Assembly: GCA_964636675.1 (NCBI GenBank)
Contig: CAZWUO010000034.1
Span: 1-23,563, forward strand
Source: JALUUH01 sp964636675
GTDB taxonomy: Bacteria; Pseudomonadota; Gammaproteobacteria; S012-40
Reading direction: 5' to 3'
Length of the DNA stretch: 23,563 bases
The notes beneath the pieces are model-generated. The model was given only the letters and a program-made list of their open reading frames with translations, ran no database searches and was not told the DNA's origin. Shown here piece by piece: positions 7,877 through 14,769 of this stretch. The first letter of the stretch is position 1; every line of letters begins with the position of its first letter. A program made the position numbers and the translations under genes.

Positions 7877-9514
7877 TCATATTTTTTCCATATCTATATG
7901 CCCACAAGGACACTCCTGCGCACAAATTCCACAACCTTTGCAATAGTCATAATCAATCGTATAACCACCCGCCTTTTTAATCACTGCCGCGTCAGGGCAA
8001 AAATGCCAACAATTATCACACTCAAAACAAACACCGCAACTCAAACAACGTTTTGCCTCCTGTATCGCATCACCGTCGCGCAAACCCTCGACAACTTCGG
8101 CAAAACCACTCAGCCGTTCTGCGTTCTTCTCACCTTCGTGGCGAGACTGCTGTTGATAATAGTGCAACTGCATTTGGCGAAAAGTGATTTTCGATTTTTT
8201 ATGCTCAGCAAAAACAAATGCCTCGTTTTGCATACTTGCGATAATCGACATCGCGGCCTGGTAACCGCTACCCACCGCCGCAGCCGCGACTTTAGATTTA
8301 TTAACCGCATCACCGCCAATCCAAATGCCATCCGTTTCAGTGGCATACTCACATTTTTCCAGTCCCTGCCAATCGACCTCTTGACCTATGGCAAAAATCA
8401 CCAAACCTGCGGGGATAAACTCTTCCGTACCGGCAAAATATTTGGGATTAAAATGACCATGCCTATCGTGTACTTGATCCACATGGGCGATTTCAATACC
8501 CGATATATGCTCACCACTACGCACCAAACCTTGCACACCCGCACGATAAATAAATTGTACGCCCTCGGTTTCTGCTTCGATGACTTCAACCAATGATGCA
8601 GGCATTTCTGTACCCAACTCTCGGTGATGCGCACCATGCGGATCTTGCGCGCAAATCACGCTTGCTTGTGCTCCTAAACGACGAACGCAACGCGCTACAT
8701 CAATGGCGGTATTGCCACCCCCGACCACCGCCACTTGTTTGGGCAAGCTTATTGGCTCACCACGATTGAGCGATTGCAAAAATTCAATGCCACTCATTAC
8801 ACGGTGATGAGGCTCACCGGTATTTTCCACGTTAGCAGATTGGAAAAGACGCGCTTGTTGGGTACCAATCGCCAAAAAAACCGCCGCAAACTGATCTCGC
8901 AAATCGCGTTCATTCACCCTCGAATTGAGACGCAACTCAATACCTAATGCGAGAATAGCGTCGATCTCGTTTGCCAGTACTGACTTTGGTAAACGATAAT
9001 CTGGAATAGCACTGCGCAAGGTACCTCCAGGTTCACCCTGAGCATCAAAAAGCGTGACCGGATAACCCCGTCTAGCCAATTGAAAAGCACAGGATAAACC
9101 CGCCGGACCGGCTCCAACAATCGCCACGCCTTGCGCCTTTCGTTGCGCCACACCTTGACCGCTAAAGAACTCGTGACGCCAACCCTGAATAATCGCCATA
9201 TCCCCCAGATAACGTTCCATTGCGTGGATGTTTACTGCGCTGTCGAGGTGCTTGCGATTACAGGGCGACTCGCAGGCGTGATAACAAATACGGCCCATGG
9301 TCGCAGGAAAAGGATTGCGCTCGGTGAGTTTTTTCCACGCTGCCTGCCATTGTTGCTCTGCGGCTAACGCCAGCCAAGCCTGAATATCTTCCGAGGCAGG
9401 ACAAACCTGACTACACGGTGGCCATTTATTCTGATACACGGGTTGCTGAGTACGCCAATCACCCGTGTGATATGCGATGCTACTCCCGGCTTCAATTTCA
9501 AGTTTAGGCTCCAT
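7877..9514 (-). CDS. GltD-like NAD(P)H/FAD oxidoreductase fused to PorD-type 2[4Fe-4S] ferredoxin domain
   Basis: Protein of 545 aa. The N-terminal Fe-S region of the GltD/DPYD type has Cys34, 38, 77, 81 and 85. The FAD motif GAGPAG is at about 134-139, and a second NAD(P)-binding motif VAVVGGGNTAIDVARC follows. The C-terminus holds two ferredoxin clusters: CLSCGVCFECDNC and YCKGCGICAQECPCGHI. The last segment looks like the delta (ferredoxin) subunit of pyruvate:ferredoxin oxidoreductase. The protein likely passes electrons between the PorABG enzyme and NAD(P)H. The ATG at 9514 has GGAGGAGAG upstream. The frame stays open further upstream only because of the duplicated porB tail. No separate porD gene is present, which supports the fusion reading. 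Confidence 0.9.
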   Translation of the reverse strand: MEPKLEIEAGSSIAYHTGDWRTQQPVYQNKWPPCSQVCPASEDIQAWLALAAEQQWQAAWKKLTERNPFPATMGRICYHACESPCNRKHLDSAVNIHAMERYLGDMAIIQGWRHEFFSGQGVAQRKAQGVAIVGAGPAGLSCAFQLARRGYPVTLFDAQGEPGGTLRSAIPDYRLPKSVLANEIDAILALGIELRLNSRVNERDLRDQFAAVFLAIGTQQARLFQSANVENTGEPHHRVMSGIEFLQSLNRGEPISLPKQVAVVGGGNTAIDVARCVRRLGAQASVICAQDPHGAHHRELGTEMPASLVEVIEAETEGVQFIYRAGVQGLVRSGEHISGIEIAHVDQVHDRHGHFNPKYFAGTEEFIPAGLVIFAIGQEVDWQGLEKCEYATETDGIWIGGDAVNKSKVAAAAVGSGYQAAMSIIASMQNEAFVFAEHKKSKITFRQMQLHYYQQQSRHEGEKNAERLSGFAEVVEGLRDGDAIQEAKRCLSCGVCFECDNCWHFCPDAAVIKKAGGYTIDYDYCKGCGICAQECPCGHIDMEKI

Positions 9515-9720
9515 GATTTCTCTCCTCCGAATAACCTCCACGACCTTGACGTTCACCGTGCAGTGCAATGTCGGTGTCCCATTGAGTGTCCGCATCGAGC
9601 AAGCCGTAACGCCGAATGCGGGCATCGGCCAGTGCTTGCAAATGGCGTAATTCGACGGCACCTTCTTGGCTGCCAAACAGCTGTTTGAAACGCCCCCACG
9701 GACACAGATATTCTTCCACT
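9461..9720. repeat. Tandem duplication, copy 1 (porB 3' end plus gltD-like 5' end)
   Basis: 260 bp that aligns without gaps to 9748-10007 at an offset of exactly 287 nt; I count 19 mismatches (about 93% identity). This copy supplies the functional start and ribosome site of the GltD-like gene. Its porB part is an orphan. Confidence 0.97.
9504..9720 (-). pseudogene. Orphan porB C-terminal fragment in the duplication
   Basis: On the minus strand this stretch encodes a second copy of the PorB C-terminus (from VEEYL to RNHGA, about 71 codons) with no PorB body in front. Against the true PorB tail it carries R-to-C, Q-to-W, H-to-Q and A-to-V changes, and it ends two codons early. Most other codons are unchanged. 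It has no ribosome site of its own and overlaps the start of the GltD-like gene, so it is probably untranslated or decaying. Confidence 0.85.
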
Positions 9721-9729
9721 AACATCTTG

Positions 9730-9801
9730 CTAAGCCACACACATTGCACCCGTGTGGTATGCGATGCTACTCCCGGCTTTGATTTCAAGCTTTGGCTCCA
9801 T
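9730..9801 (-). pseudogene. Orphan start of the GltD-like gene in the duplication
   Basis: The second copy of the GltD start, with its own GGAGGAGAG ribosome site, reads MEPKLEIKAGSSIAYHTG. It then runs into AMCVA and a TAG stop after 23 codons. It differs from the real N-terminus by one residue (E8K). With an intact ribosome site and ATG directly after porB, it may still be translated as a 23-aa peptide upstream of the real gene. Confidence 0.8.
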
Positions 9802-10007
9802 GATTTCTCTCCTCCGCGTAACCACCACGACCCTGGCGTTCACAGTGCAGTGCAATGTCGGTATCCCATTGAGTGTCCGCATCGAGCAAGCCGTAACGCC
9901 GAATGCGGGCATCGGCCAGTGCTTGCAAATGGCGTAATTCGGCGGCACCTTCTTGGCTGCCAAACAGGTGTTTGAAACGCCCCTGGGGGCGCAGATATTC
10001 TTCCACT
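9748..10007. repeat. Tandem duplication, copy 2 (porB 3' end plus gltD-like 5' end)
   Basis: Partner of 9461-9720. This copy contains the genuine porB 3' end. The 27-bp spacer between copies (9721-9747) matches neither gene. Direct repeats of this size should be prone to recombination that deletes one unit. Confidence 0.97.
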
Positions 10008-10771
10008 GGCTTCTGCTGGGCCAAACGCATTACGCCGGTGAGTTGACCGTGTTCCAGCTCGACCAAGGGAAACAATCCAGTCTCCACAGCCAATCGCGCA
10101 ACCGTTACTGACAGCGCACTATCATGTACCCAACCCAAAGGACAAGGCGATAAAATTTGCAGAAAACGTGGGCCCTGAATGCGCATCGCCTTATCTACTT
10201 TGGCTTTAAGATCCGGAAAATAAGCAATCGTCGCGGTCGCCGCATAGGGCATGTTGTGCGCGGCGATAATGGAAATGACATCTTTTTTTAATTGCGACTT
10301 ACCCTGACTCAGGCGCCCCGGTGGTGACGTGCTGGTACGTACCGCATGCGGCGTGGAACTGGATCGCTGCACACCGGTATTCATATAGGCCTCATTGTCA
10401 TAACAAACAAACAAAACATCGTGGCCACGCTCAATCATTCCTGAGAGACACTGCAAACCGATGTCAAAAGTTCCGCCGTCTCCGGCTTGCACGATGACGG
10501 GCGTGTCTTTGCCTCGCGCCCGCAATGCAGCTTCTACCCCGGAAGCCACCGCTGCCGCGTTGGCAAACACCGAGTGAATCCACGGCGCCTGCCAAGCACT
10601 CTGTTGATTATGCGTGGTAAACACCTGCAAGCAACCCGTGGCATTAATATAAATGGCATCGGGTCCGACCAAGTCAGCGACCATGCGCGCCGCCATCGCC
10701 TCGCCACAGCCGGAGCAGGCACGATGACCCGAGGTAAGCACGTTAGCGCGAAAGGGATCTCGATTATCCAT
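9785..10771 (-). CDS. porB: 2-oxoacid:ferredoxin oxidoreductase, beta subunit (TPP-binding)
   Basis: Protein of 328 aa; the catalytic thiamine-diphosphate subunit of pyruvate or 2-oxoacid:ferredoxin oxidoreductase. Cys19 and Cys22 (ACSGCGEA), Cys47 and a later Cys in SPCPLGW are the expected [4Fe-4S] ligands. The TPP/Mg motif is GDG at 97-99 with N126 and NTG at 131-133. It decarboxylates the 2-oxoacid oxidatively to acyl-CoA with reduced ferredoxin. The ATG at 10771 has GGGAGA upstream and overlaps the porA stop by 8 nt; earlier in-frame codons belong to porA sequence. The final 70 codons lie in the tandem duplication. Pyruvate is the likeliest substrate, but branched-chain or 2-oxoglutarate use cannot be excluded. 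Confidence 0.92.
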   Translation of the reverse strand: MDNRDPFRANVLTSGHRACSGCGEAMAARMVADLVGPDAIYINATGCLQVFTTHNQQSAWQAPWIHSVFANAAAVASGVEAALRARGKDTPVIVQAGDGGTFDIGLQCLSGMIERGHDVLFVCYDNEAYMNTGVQRSSSTPHAVRTSTSPPGRLSQGKSQLKKDVISIIAAHNMPYAATATIAYFPDLKAKVDKAMRIQGPRFLQILSPCPLGWVHDSALSVTVARLAVETGLFPLVELEHGQLTGVMRLAQQKPVEEYLRPQGRFKHLFGSQEGAAELRHLQALADARIRRYGLLDADTQWDTDIALHCERQGRGGYAEERNHGAKA

Positions 10772-11972
10772 GGTGAGTCTCCCTGCTTTTGCCCTCCCCC
10801 ATTGACGGGGGACTGATGGGAATTGGATTCGCGGCAAAACGATTCATGTCTGTATTGCCTAACGCTGATGAACCGAGAAAAATGTCCTCAATCACCTCGG
10901 GCGTCAAGTCACGACCGCCTAGGCCACCAATAACACTCTCCACGGGGGTGATGCGACCTGCCTGCTGCAAGACTGCACGCAATTCGCTGGCAACGATACC
11001 ACCCGCACCGATACTGATTGCTTTCTCTAAGACGATAATTCGTTGCGCATCCTGTAAATGTTGCAACAAGGCTTGCACTGGAAAAGGCCGAAAACAACGC
11101 AGACGTAACGCGCCCACCATTTGTCCTTGCGCACGCAGTTTGTCGACGACATCGTATACTGTGCCCATTAACGAACCCATGCCTAGTAACACAGTCTGCA
11201 CCTCGTCGAGGCAATAAGCCTGTAACAAGCCACCATGCGTGCGGCCAAATAAATCGTTAAATTCAATATCAAAGGCTTGGATCACCGGCATTGCATCCTC
11301 CATCGCGGTTTGTTGGGCACACCGATATTCTTGATAGTTGCCCGCTTCACTGGCCCCTCCCAGAGTCATGGGGCGCTGGGGATCGAGGGTGCGGGGGAAC
11401 TGAAAAAACGGCAAAAAATCATCGACCATCAGCTGTGTTGGCAAATCCACGGGTTCAAAGGTATGCGTCAGTAAAAAACCGTCCATGCACACCATCACCG
11501 GTAAACCACAGGCCTCAGCAATACGATAGGCCTGGATTAACGTGTCTACGGCCTCCTGATTGCTCGCAACATAAAGTTGCACCCAACCAGCATCGCGTAC
11601 CGCCATACTGTCTTGATGATCACTAAAGATATTGATCGGCGCACCCACAGCACGATTGGCACAAACCATGACCAGCGGCAAGCGCAACCCGGCAATGTTA
11701 TACAAGACCTCGGTCATTAACAGTAACCCCTGCGATGCGGTGGCCGTAAACGCACGCGCACCGGTAGCAACTGCGCCCAATACAATTGATGCCGCAGCAA
11801 ACTCGCTCTCGGCGTTGATGAACTCCGCTTCAAGTTCACCATCAGCCACATGCTGGGCTAGCCGTTCGATGATATGAGTTTGCGGCGTGATGGGATAAGC
11901 CGCCACCACCTGTGGTCGACACAGGCGTACCGCTTCGGCCACCGCTTGCGAACCTTCGAGAAGTTTTTTCAT
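10764..11972 (-). CDS. porA: 2-oxoacid:ferredoxin oxidoreductase, alpha subunit
   Basis: Protein of 402 aa that forms the CoA- and substrate-binding side of the PorABG complex. The N-terminus carries YPITPQT at residues 26-32, the conserved PFOR domain I motif that contacts substrate. It is followed by INAESEFAAAS and a transketolase-like domain II (RCFRPFPVQAL near the C-terminal third). It starts at ATG 11972, overlapping the porG stop as ATGA with an internal GGAGG. The last 20 codons (NPIPISPPSMGEGKSRETHHG) extend past the normal family end through a GC hairpin. That tail looks like read-through into a repeat rather than a conserved domain. Confidence 0.92.
   Translation of the reverse strand: MKKLLEGSQAVAEAVRLCRPQVVAAYPITPQTHIIERLAQHVADGELEAEFINAESEFAAASIVLGAVATGARAFTATASQGLLLMTEVLYNIAGLRLPLVMVCANRAVGAPINIFSDHQDSMAVRDAGWVQLYVASNQEAVDTLIQAYRIAEACGLPVMVCMDGFLLTHTFEPVDLPTQLMVDDFLPFFQFPRTLDPQRPMTLGGASEAGNYQEYRCAQQTAMEDAMPVIQAFDIEFNDLFGRTHGGLLQAYCLDEVQTVLLGMGSLMGTVYDVVDKLRAQGQMVGALRLRCFRPFPVQALLQHLQDAQRIIVLEKAISIGAGGIVASELRAVLQQAGRITPVESVIGGLGGRDLTPEVIEDIFLGSSALGNTDMNRFAANPIPISPPSMGEGKSRETHHG
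10795..10812. repeat. GC-rich perfect hairpin inside the porA tail
   Basis: TCCCCC-attgac-GGGGGA gives a 6-bp stem with a 6-nt loop, 23 nt upstream of the porB start. No T-run follows, so it is not a terminator. It encodes part of the odd PorA tail and resembles a small dispersed palindromic (REP-like) unit. In mRNA it could affect porB translation. Confidence 0.6.
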
Positions 11973-12571
11973 ACGGCCAAGCCTCCTACTTGTTGCGCTT
12001 CTTTTGAGACAAATGAATAGCCTTCACCCACGGCTGCAATATTCGCCGCCACCACTGACTCGCCTTTGCTGGCCAGGTGGTTTTCTATCGCACGCTCCAA
12101 AGCCGTTAAGCTCACCCATTGAGTACCTGCCGCCAAGGCTCCGAGCAACACAGTATTGGGCAGCGGGCGACCGATATGGTGTTCGCCAATTTGGCTGGCA
12201 GGCAAACAAATCCAACGAAAATCGTCATGCATGTCCGTGGGTTTTTCTGTGTCGTTCAATACAATAAGCCCACCGGGTTTTAGTCCCTGCAATAACGGTT
12301 CGGAGCGTAGCAAACCCGCGTCTTGAATCACGATCGCATGCGGTACATAAACTTGGTTGTGGGATCGAATCTGCGCACGGCTGATACGTACATAAGCTTC
12401 GACGGGTGCACCACGTCGCTCCGAACCAAACTTAGGAAACGCTTGCGCTTCAAAGCCATCCGCAAACGCGGCGAGTGCCAACAGTGCAGCGGCAGAGACC
12501 GTGCCCTGCCCTCCGCGACCGTGTAAACGGATATCGTGTAAAAGAATTTCCTGTTTATTTTTCATGCCCAT
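11969..12571 (-). CDS. porG: 2-oxoacid:ferredoxin oxidoreductase, gamma subunit
   Basis: Protein of 200 aa of the pyruvate/ketoisovalerate oxidoreductase catalytic domain III family. The nucleotide-like loop GRGGQGTVSAA is near residues 18-28, followed by FPKFGSERRGAPVEAYVRIS, the family's best-conserved segment, and LPNTVLLGALA. It completes the catalytic set with PorA and PorB. The ATG at 12571 has GAGGAG about 10 nt upstream and overlaps the upstream two-helix membrane protein gene by 17 nt. PorG, PorA and PorB overlap each other, so stoichiometric production by coupling is expected. Confidence 0.92.
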   Translation of the reverse strand: MGMKNKQEILLHDIRLHGRGGQGTVSAAALLALAAFADGFEAQAFPKFGSERRGAPVEAYVRISRAQIRSHNQVYVPHAIVIQDAGLLRSEPLLQGLKPGGLIVLNDTEKPTDMHDDFRWICLPASQIGEHHIGRPLPNTVLLGALAAGTQWVSLTALERAIENHLASKGESVVAANIAAVGEGYSFVSKEAQQVGGLAV

Positions 12572-12809
12572 GGCTTGCTGTCTCCTCGTGACTCATCGAT
12601 TGCCGTAAAAAGAATCGCTCACCCACAAAAACAATCAAAACCCCAATCAACGCCGCATAGATAACCGTCATATCGGTGGACGCTTTTACCATTAAAAAAG
12701 CACTAAGAACGACTACATCAAAAACAATGGCCGCCATTAAAATCGCACCATGCGCATTGATTTCTTTTCGCAGGTGGCGATACACACCCCAATGCACTGC
12801 AATATCCAT
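12555..12809 (-). CDS. Small two-helix membrane protein
   Basis: Protein of 84 aa with two membrane segments: about residues 22-42 (AILMAAIVFDVVVLSAFLMV) and 48-68 (MTVIYAALIGVLIVFVGERF). The C-terminal tail is His/Glu-rich and ends SHGHEK. I do not recognise the family. It overlaps porG by 17 nt and lies 31 nt after the membrane cytochrome gene, so it is cotranscribed with both. It could anchor an electron-transfer complex. The ATG at 12809 is preferred; a TTG one codon earlier is possible. Neither has a strong ribosome site. Confidence 0.75.
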   Translation of the reverse strand: MDIAVHWGVYRHLRKEINAHGAILMAAIVFDVVVLSAFLMVKASTDMTVIYAALIGVLIVFVGERFFLRQSMSHEETASHGHEK

Positions 12810-12840
12810 CAATAAAATGCTCTGGCATATTTAGCATCCC

Positions 12841-13608
12841 TTATTTTGGTGACTCTACGCGACAACGCAGAAACCAAATTTGATACAGTGAAATCAGAAT
12901 CTGCAACGCCCACGACACACCCAGCAAAGCACCGGCGAAGATGACGGTATAGGCGTAGAATGGATCCCATTTGGTAAGAAACCAGGCGCTAATATCGATA
13001 AAAATGGCGACAAAAGGTAACAAGGTCAAGGTCTGTTGCAACCAAGATGGCAACAGCGCGAAACGAAACACCAGACCGATACCTAAGGCAACCAGGGCAA
13101 TACCAAACAGGTGGATATGCGACACCTTCATCAGGCTATGCAGCGAAACACCGGTATCCACGTTGGCGACCTCCTTGATACCTTGATAACCGGTAAAATC
13201 AGGAATACCCAGCCCAGACGCTGCGCTGTGGCACATCACGCAACGTTCACTGATAATAGGCTGAACCTTACTCGCATAATCCTCTTCGGATGCACCGGAC
13301 TGCAACCACTCAACGATATGATTGCGCTGCGCGGTATCAATATAAGCCGCCATCGAACCACGCAATGCTGACTCCAGTCGGGTACCACTGCGATTGCCAT
13401 AGTAATTTTCGGCAACGTCTTCCACCGACAACCCTGGTTCACCATCGATCCCTTGGTAACTGGTATAGAGATAAGCCAATGCCATGACATAGGCCAGTCC
13501 CGCGAGTAACAAAAAAGAAGTGTACAAAAATTTTTCATTCAAGGTGCAATTATAAAAGTGCCGCGGCACAATGGTTGGACATGTTTCATTTTGATCTTTT
13601 TCGCTCAT
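12841..13608 (-). CDS. Membrane-anchored monoheme c-type cytochrome
   Basis: Protein of 255 aa. One membrane helix lies at about residues 28-50, then a periplasmic domain with the heme site CVMCH at 123-127. Three further helices follow at about 165-185, 192-212 and 219-243. The segment KVSHIHLFGIALV at the start of helix 2 puts two His in the membrane, which could be axial ligands or a quinone site. Databases hold similar membrane cytochromes under mistaken names; the function is unknown. The ATG at 13608 has GGAG 8 nt upstream. Placement between RquA and the two-helix protein/PorGAB block suggests a quinol-linked role, which is inference. Confidence 0.82.
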   Translation of the reverse strand: MSEKDQNETCPTIVPRHFYNCTLNEKFLYTSFLLLAGLAYVMALAYLYTSYQGIDGEPGLSVEDVAENYYGNRSGTRLESALRGSMAAYIDTAQRNHIVEWLQSGASEEDYASKVQPIISERCVMCHSAASGLGIPDFTGYQGIKEVANVDTGVSLHSLMKVSHIHLFGIALVALGIGLVFRFALLPSWLQQTLTLLPFVAIFIDISAWFLTKWDPFYAYTVIFAGALLGVSWALQILISLYQIWFLRCRVESPK

Positions 13609-13645
13609 TATCTTTACTCCAGAACAACCAACCGATTATTAAAAT

Positions 13646-14422
13646 TTATATCACTGACTCTTCTAACTCAAAAACACTAACTCGATAAAACTTAAAAAAG
13701 CAGTGAAACTCATCTACCCGTCGAATTTCCTTGCCTTGCGTACGTGCGTGTCTATCTAACATCGCCATAAGATCCACTTGCCAAAAACTCTGTAAAAAAG
13801 GCTCCAAGCGCTGTAACAGCCAACGGGTAGGAGGAAACCGCCATAGCAGATGTTTCGTGGGACAAGCAGCATATTCAGTAATCACAAAACGTCCACCGGG
13901 TTGCAATACCCGTAGCGCCTCGCTGATGCTACGCTCGCGTGCGTCAGGCGGTAATTCGTGTAACAGAAAGAAAACCAAAACAGTCGCAAATGAGTTATTA
14001 ACATAGGCGAGAGACTCTGCATTCATGCGCGCACATAGTAGTCGTTTTTTATCCGTGGCAGCCAATTTTTTGCGCGTCGCCATTAACTGTATATCCGCCA
14101 CATCCATAAGATAAAGTTCATCGTCCATCGCGTTGAGCAACGAAGGTGTGACACTGCCATAGGCACAAGTAAGCTGGAGCATTCGCCCCAAGGGTCTATC
14201 TTGCATGCAATCATGCACCGCCCGCTGCGAGAGCGTTTGGTACTGACCAAAAAGAATCGCGTTAATAATTGGCTGATGATCAAAAAACCAAACTCCCCAA
14301 TGCCAGAGATAAGCCCACCAATAATGACGTACTAGGTACTCTGGTTTGCCATCCCGAAAACAGCGCCAGATTCCATCGACTAACCGGCTGTTTTTGCAAC
14401 GCTCTTTTGGCACTTTATTCAA
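13646..14422 (-). CDS. rquA: Rhodoquinone biosynthesis methyltransferase RquA
   Basis: Protein of about 258 aa that looks like RquA, the enzyme converting ubiquinone to rhodoquinone, the low-potential quinone used with fumarate reductase in anaerobiosis. Characteristic features are PEYLVRHYWWAYL at residues 27-39, AILFGQY at 55-61, the atypical SAM motif LQLTCAYGSVTP at 82-93 in place of a GxGxG loop, and LLHELPPDARERS at 153-165. The start is uncertain: TTG at 14422 lies 6 nt after the cytochrome c stop, and GTG at 14413 is an alternative. It sits next to a cytochrome c gene and upstream of PorGAB. I rate RquA well above a generic methyltransferase because of the diagnostic blocks. Confidence 0.88.
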   Translation of the reverse strand: MNKVPKERCKNSRLVDGIWRCFRDGKPEYLVRHYWWAYLWHWGVWFFDHQPIINAILFGQYQTLSQRAVHDCMQDRPLGRMLQLTCAYGSVTPSLLNAMDDELYLMDVADIQLMATRKKLAATDKKRLLCARMNAESLAYVNNSFATVLVFFLLHELPPDARERSISEALRVLQPGGRFVITEYAACPTKHLLWRFPPTRWLLQRLEPFLQSFWQVDLMAMLDRHARTQGKEIRRVDEFHCFFKFYRVSVFELEESVI

Positions 14423-14428
14423 TCCGCT

Positions 14429-14719
14429 TTATTGCTTGCTCAACAAATAATCCACCAACGCTTCGATCTGTGCAGAAGTCAACTTTTGTGCATAAGCCGG
14501 CATGGATTTTCTGCCCTTACTAATGACTTGGCGTAAGATCTCTTGATTATCACTCATCGTGTTAACCGCAGGTCCTAACTTTTTTTTATCTATGGCGTGA
14601 CACAGCGAGCACTGTTGTTTAAAAAGTTGTTCTGCGTCCGCTAATTTAGCCGCAGATACTAATTGCACAGGGATAAAAAACAAACCAATAGACAATAATA
14701 TTTTGCAGTTTCTGCGCAT
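14429..14719 (-). CDS. Small periplasmic cytochrome c (class I)
   Basis: Protein of 96 aa. The signal peptide covers residues 1-23 (basic RRNCK, hydrophobic core, cleavage near VSAA). The heme-binding CSLCH is at 37-41, KLGP follows at 48-51, and the likely distal ligand is Met73 in KSMPAY. The final helix has the usual L-x-x-Y-L pattern (ALVDYLLSKQ). This is a standard monoheme periplasmic electron carrier of the c5/c553 kind. The ATG at 14719 has AAGGAG upstream. It is 6 nt from the rquA start, so they are cotranscribed. Confidence 0.93.
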   Translation of the reverse strand: MRRNCKILLSIGLFFIPVQLVSAAKLADAEQLFKQQCSLCHAIDKKKLGPAVNTMSDNQEILRQVISKGRKSMPAYAQKLTSAQIEALVDYLLSKQ

Positions 14720-14769
14720 GAAATTTTCTCCTTGTAGTCATCAACAAATTTTTGGGTTTATCCGGCGAC

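Noticed and set aside
7898..8596. A 232-codon plus-strand open frame
   Set aside because: It lies antisense to the GltD-like gene, has low-complexity Thr/Ile-rich composition and no ribosome site or domain; it is a shadow of the real gene.
9515..9676. Long N-terminal extension of the GltD-like protein (54 extra residues)
   Set aside because: The open frame comes from the duplicated porB tail read in another frame; the ribosome site and ATG at 9514 and the family N-terminus mark the true start.
9461..10007. CRISPR or satellite array
   Set aside because: Only two units of 260 bp made of coding sequence; no short repeats with regular unique spacers.
10789..11217. A 142-codon plus-strand open frame
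   Set aside because: Antisense to porA, no recognisable domain, no ribosome site.
12600..12830. Alternative frame starting at an ATG near 12828 (MPEHFIDGYC...)
   Set aside because: It overlaps the two-helix protein in another frame, is short and shows no domain or membrane pattern.
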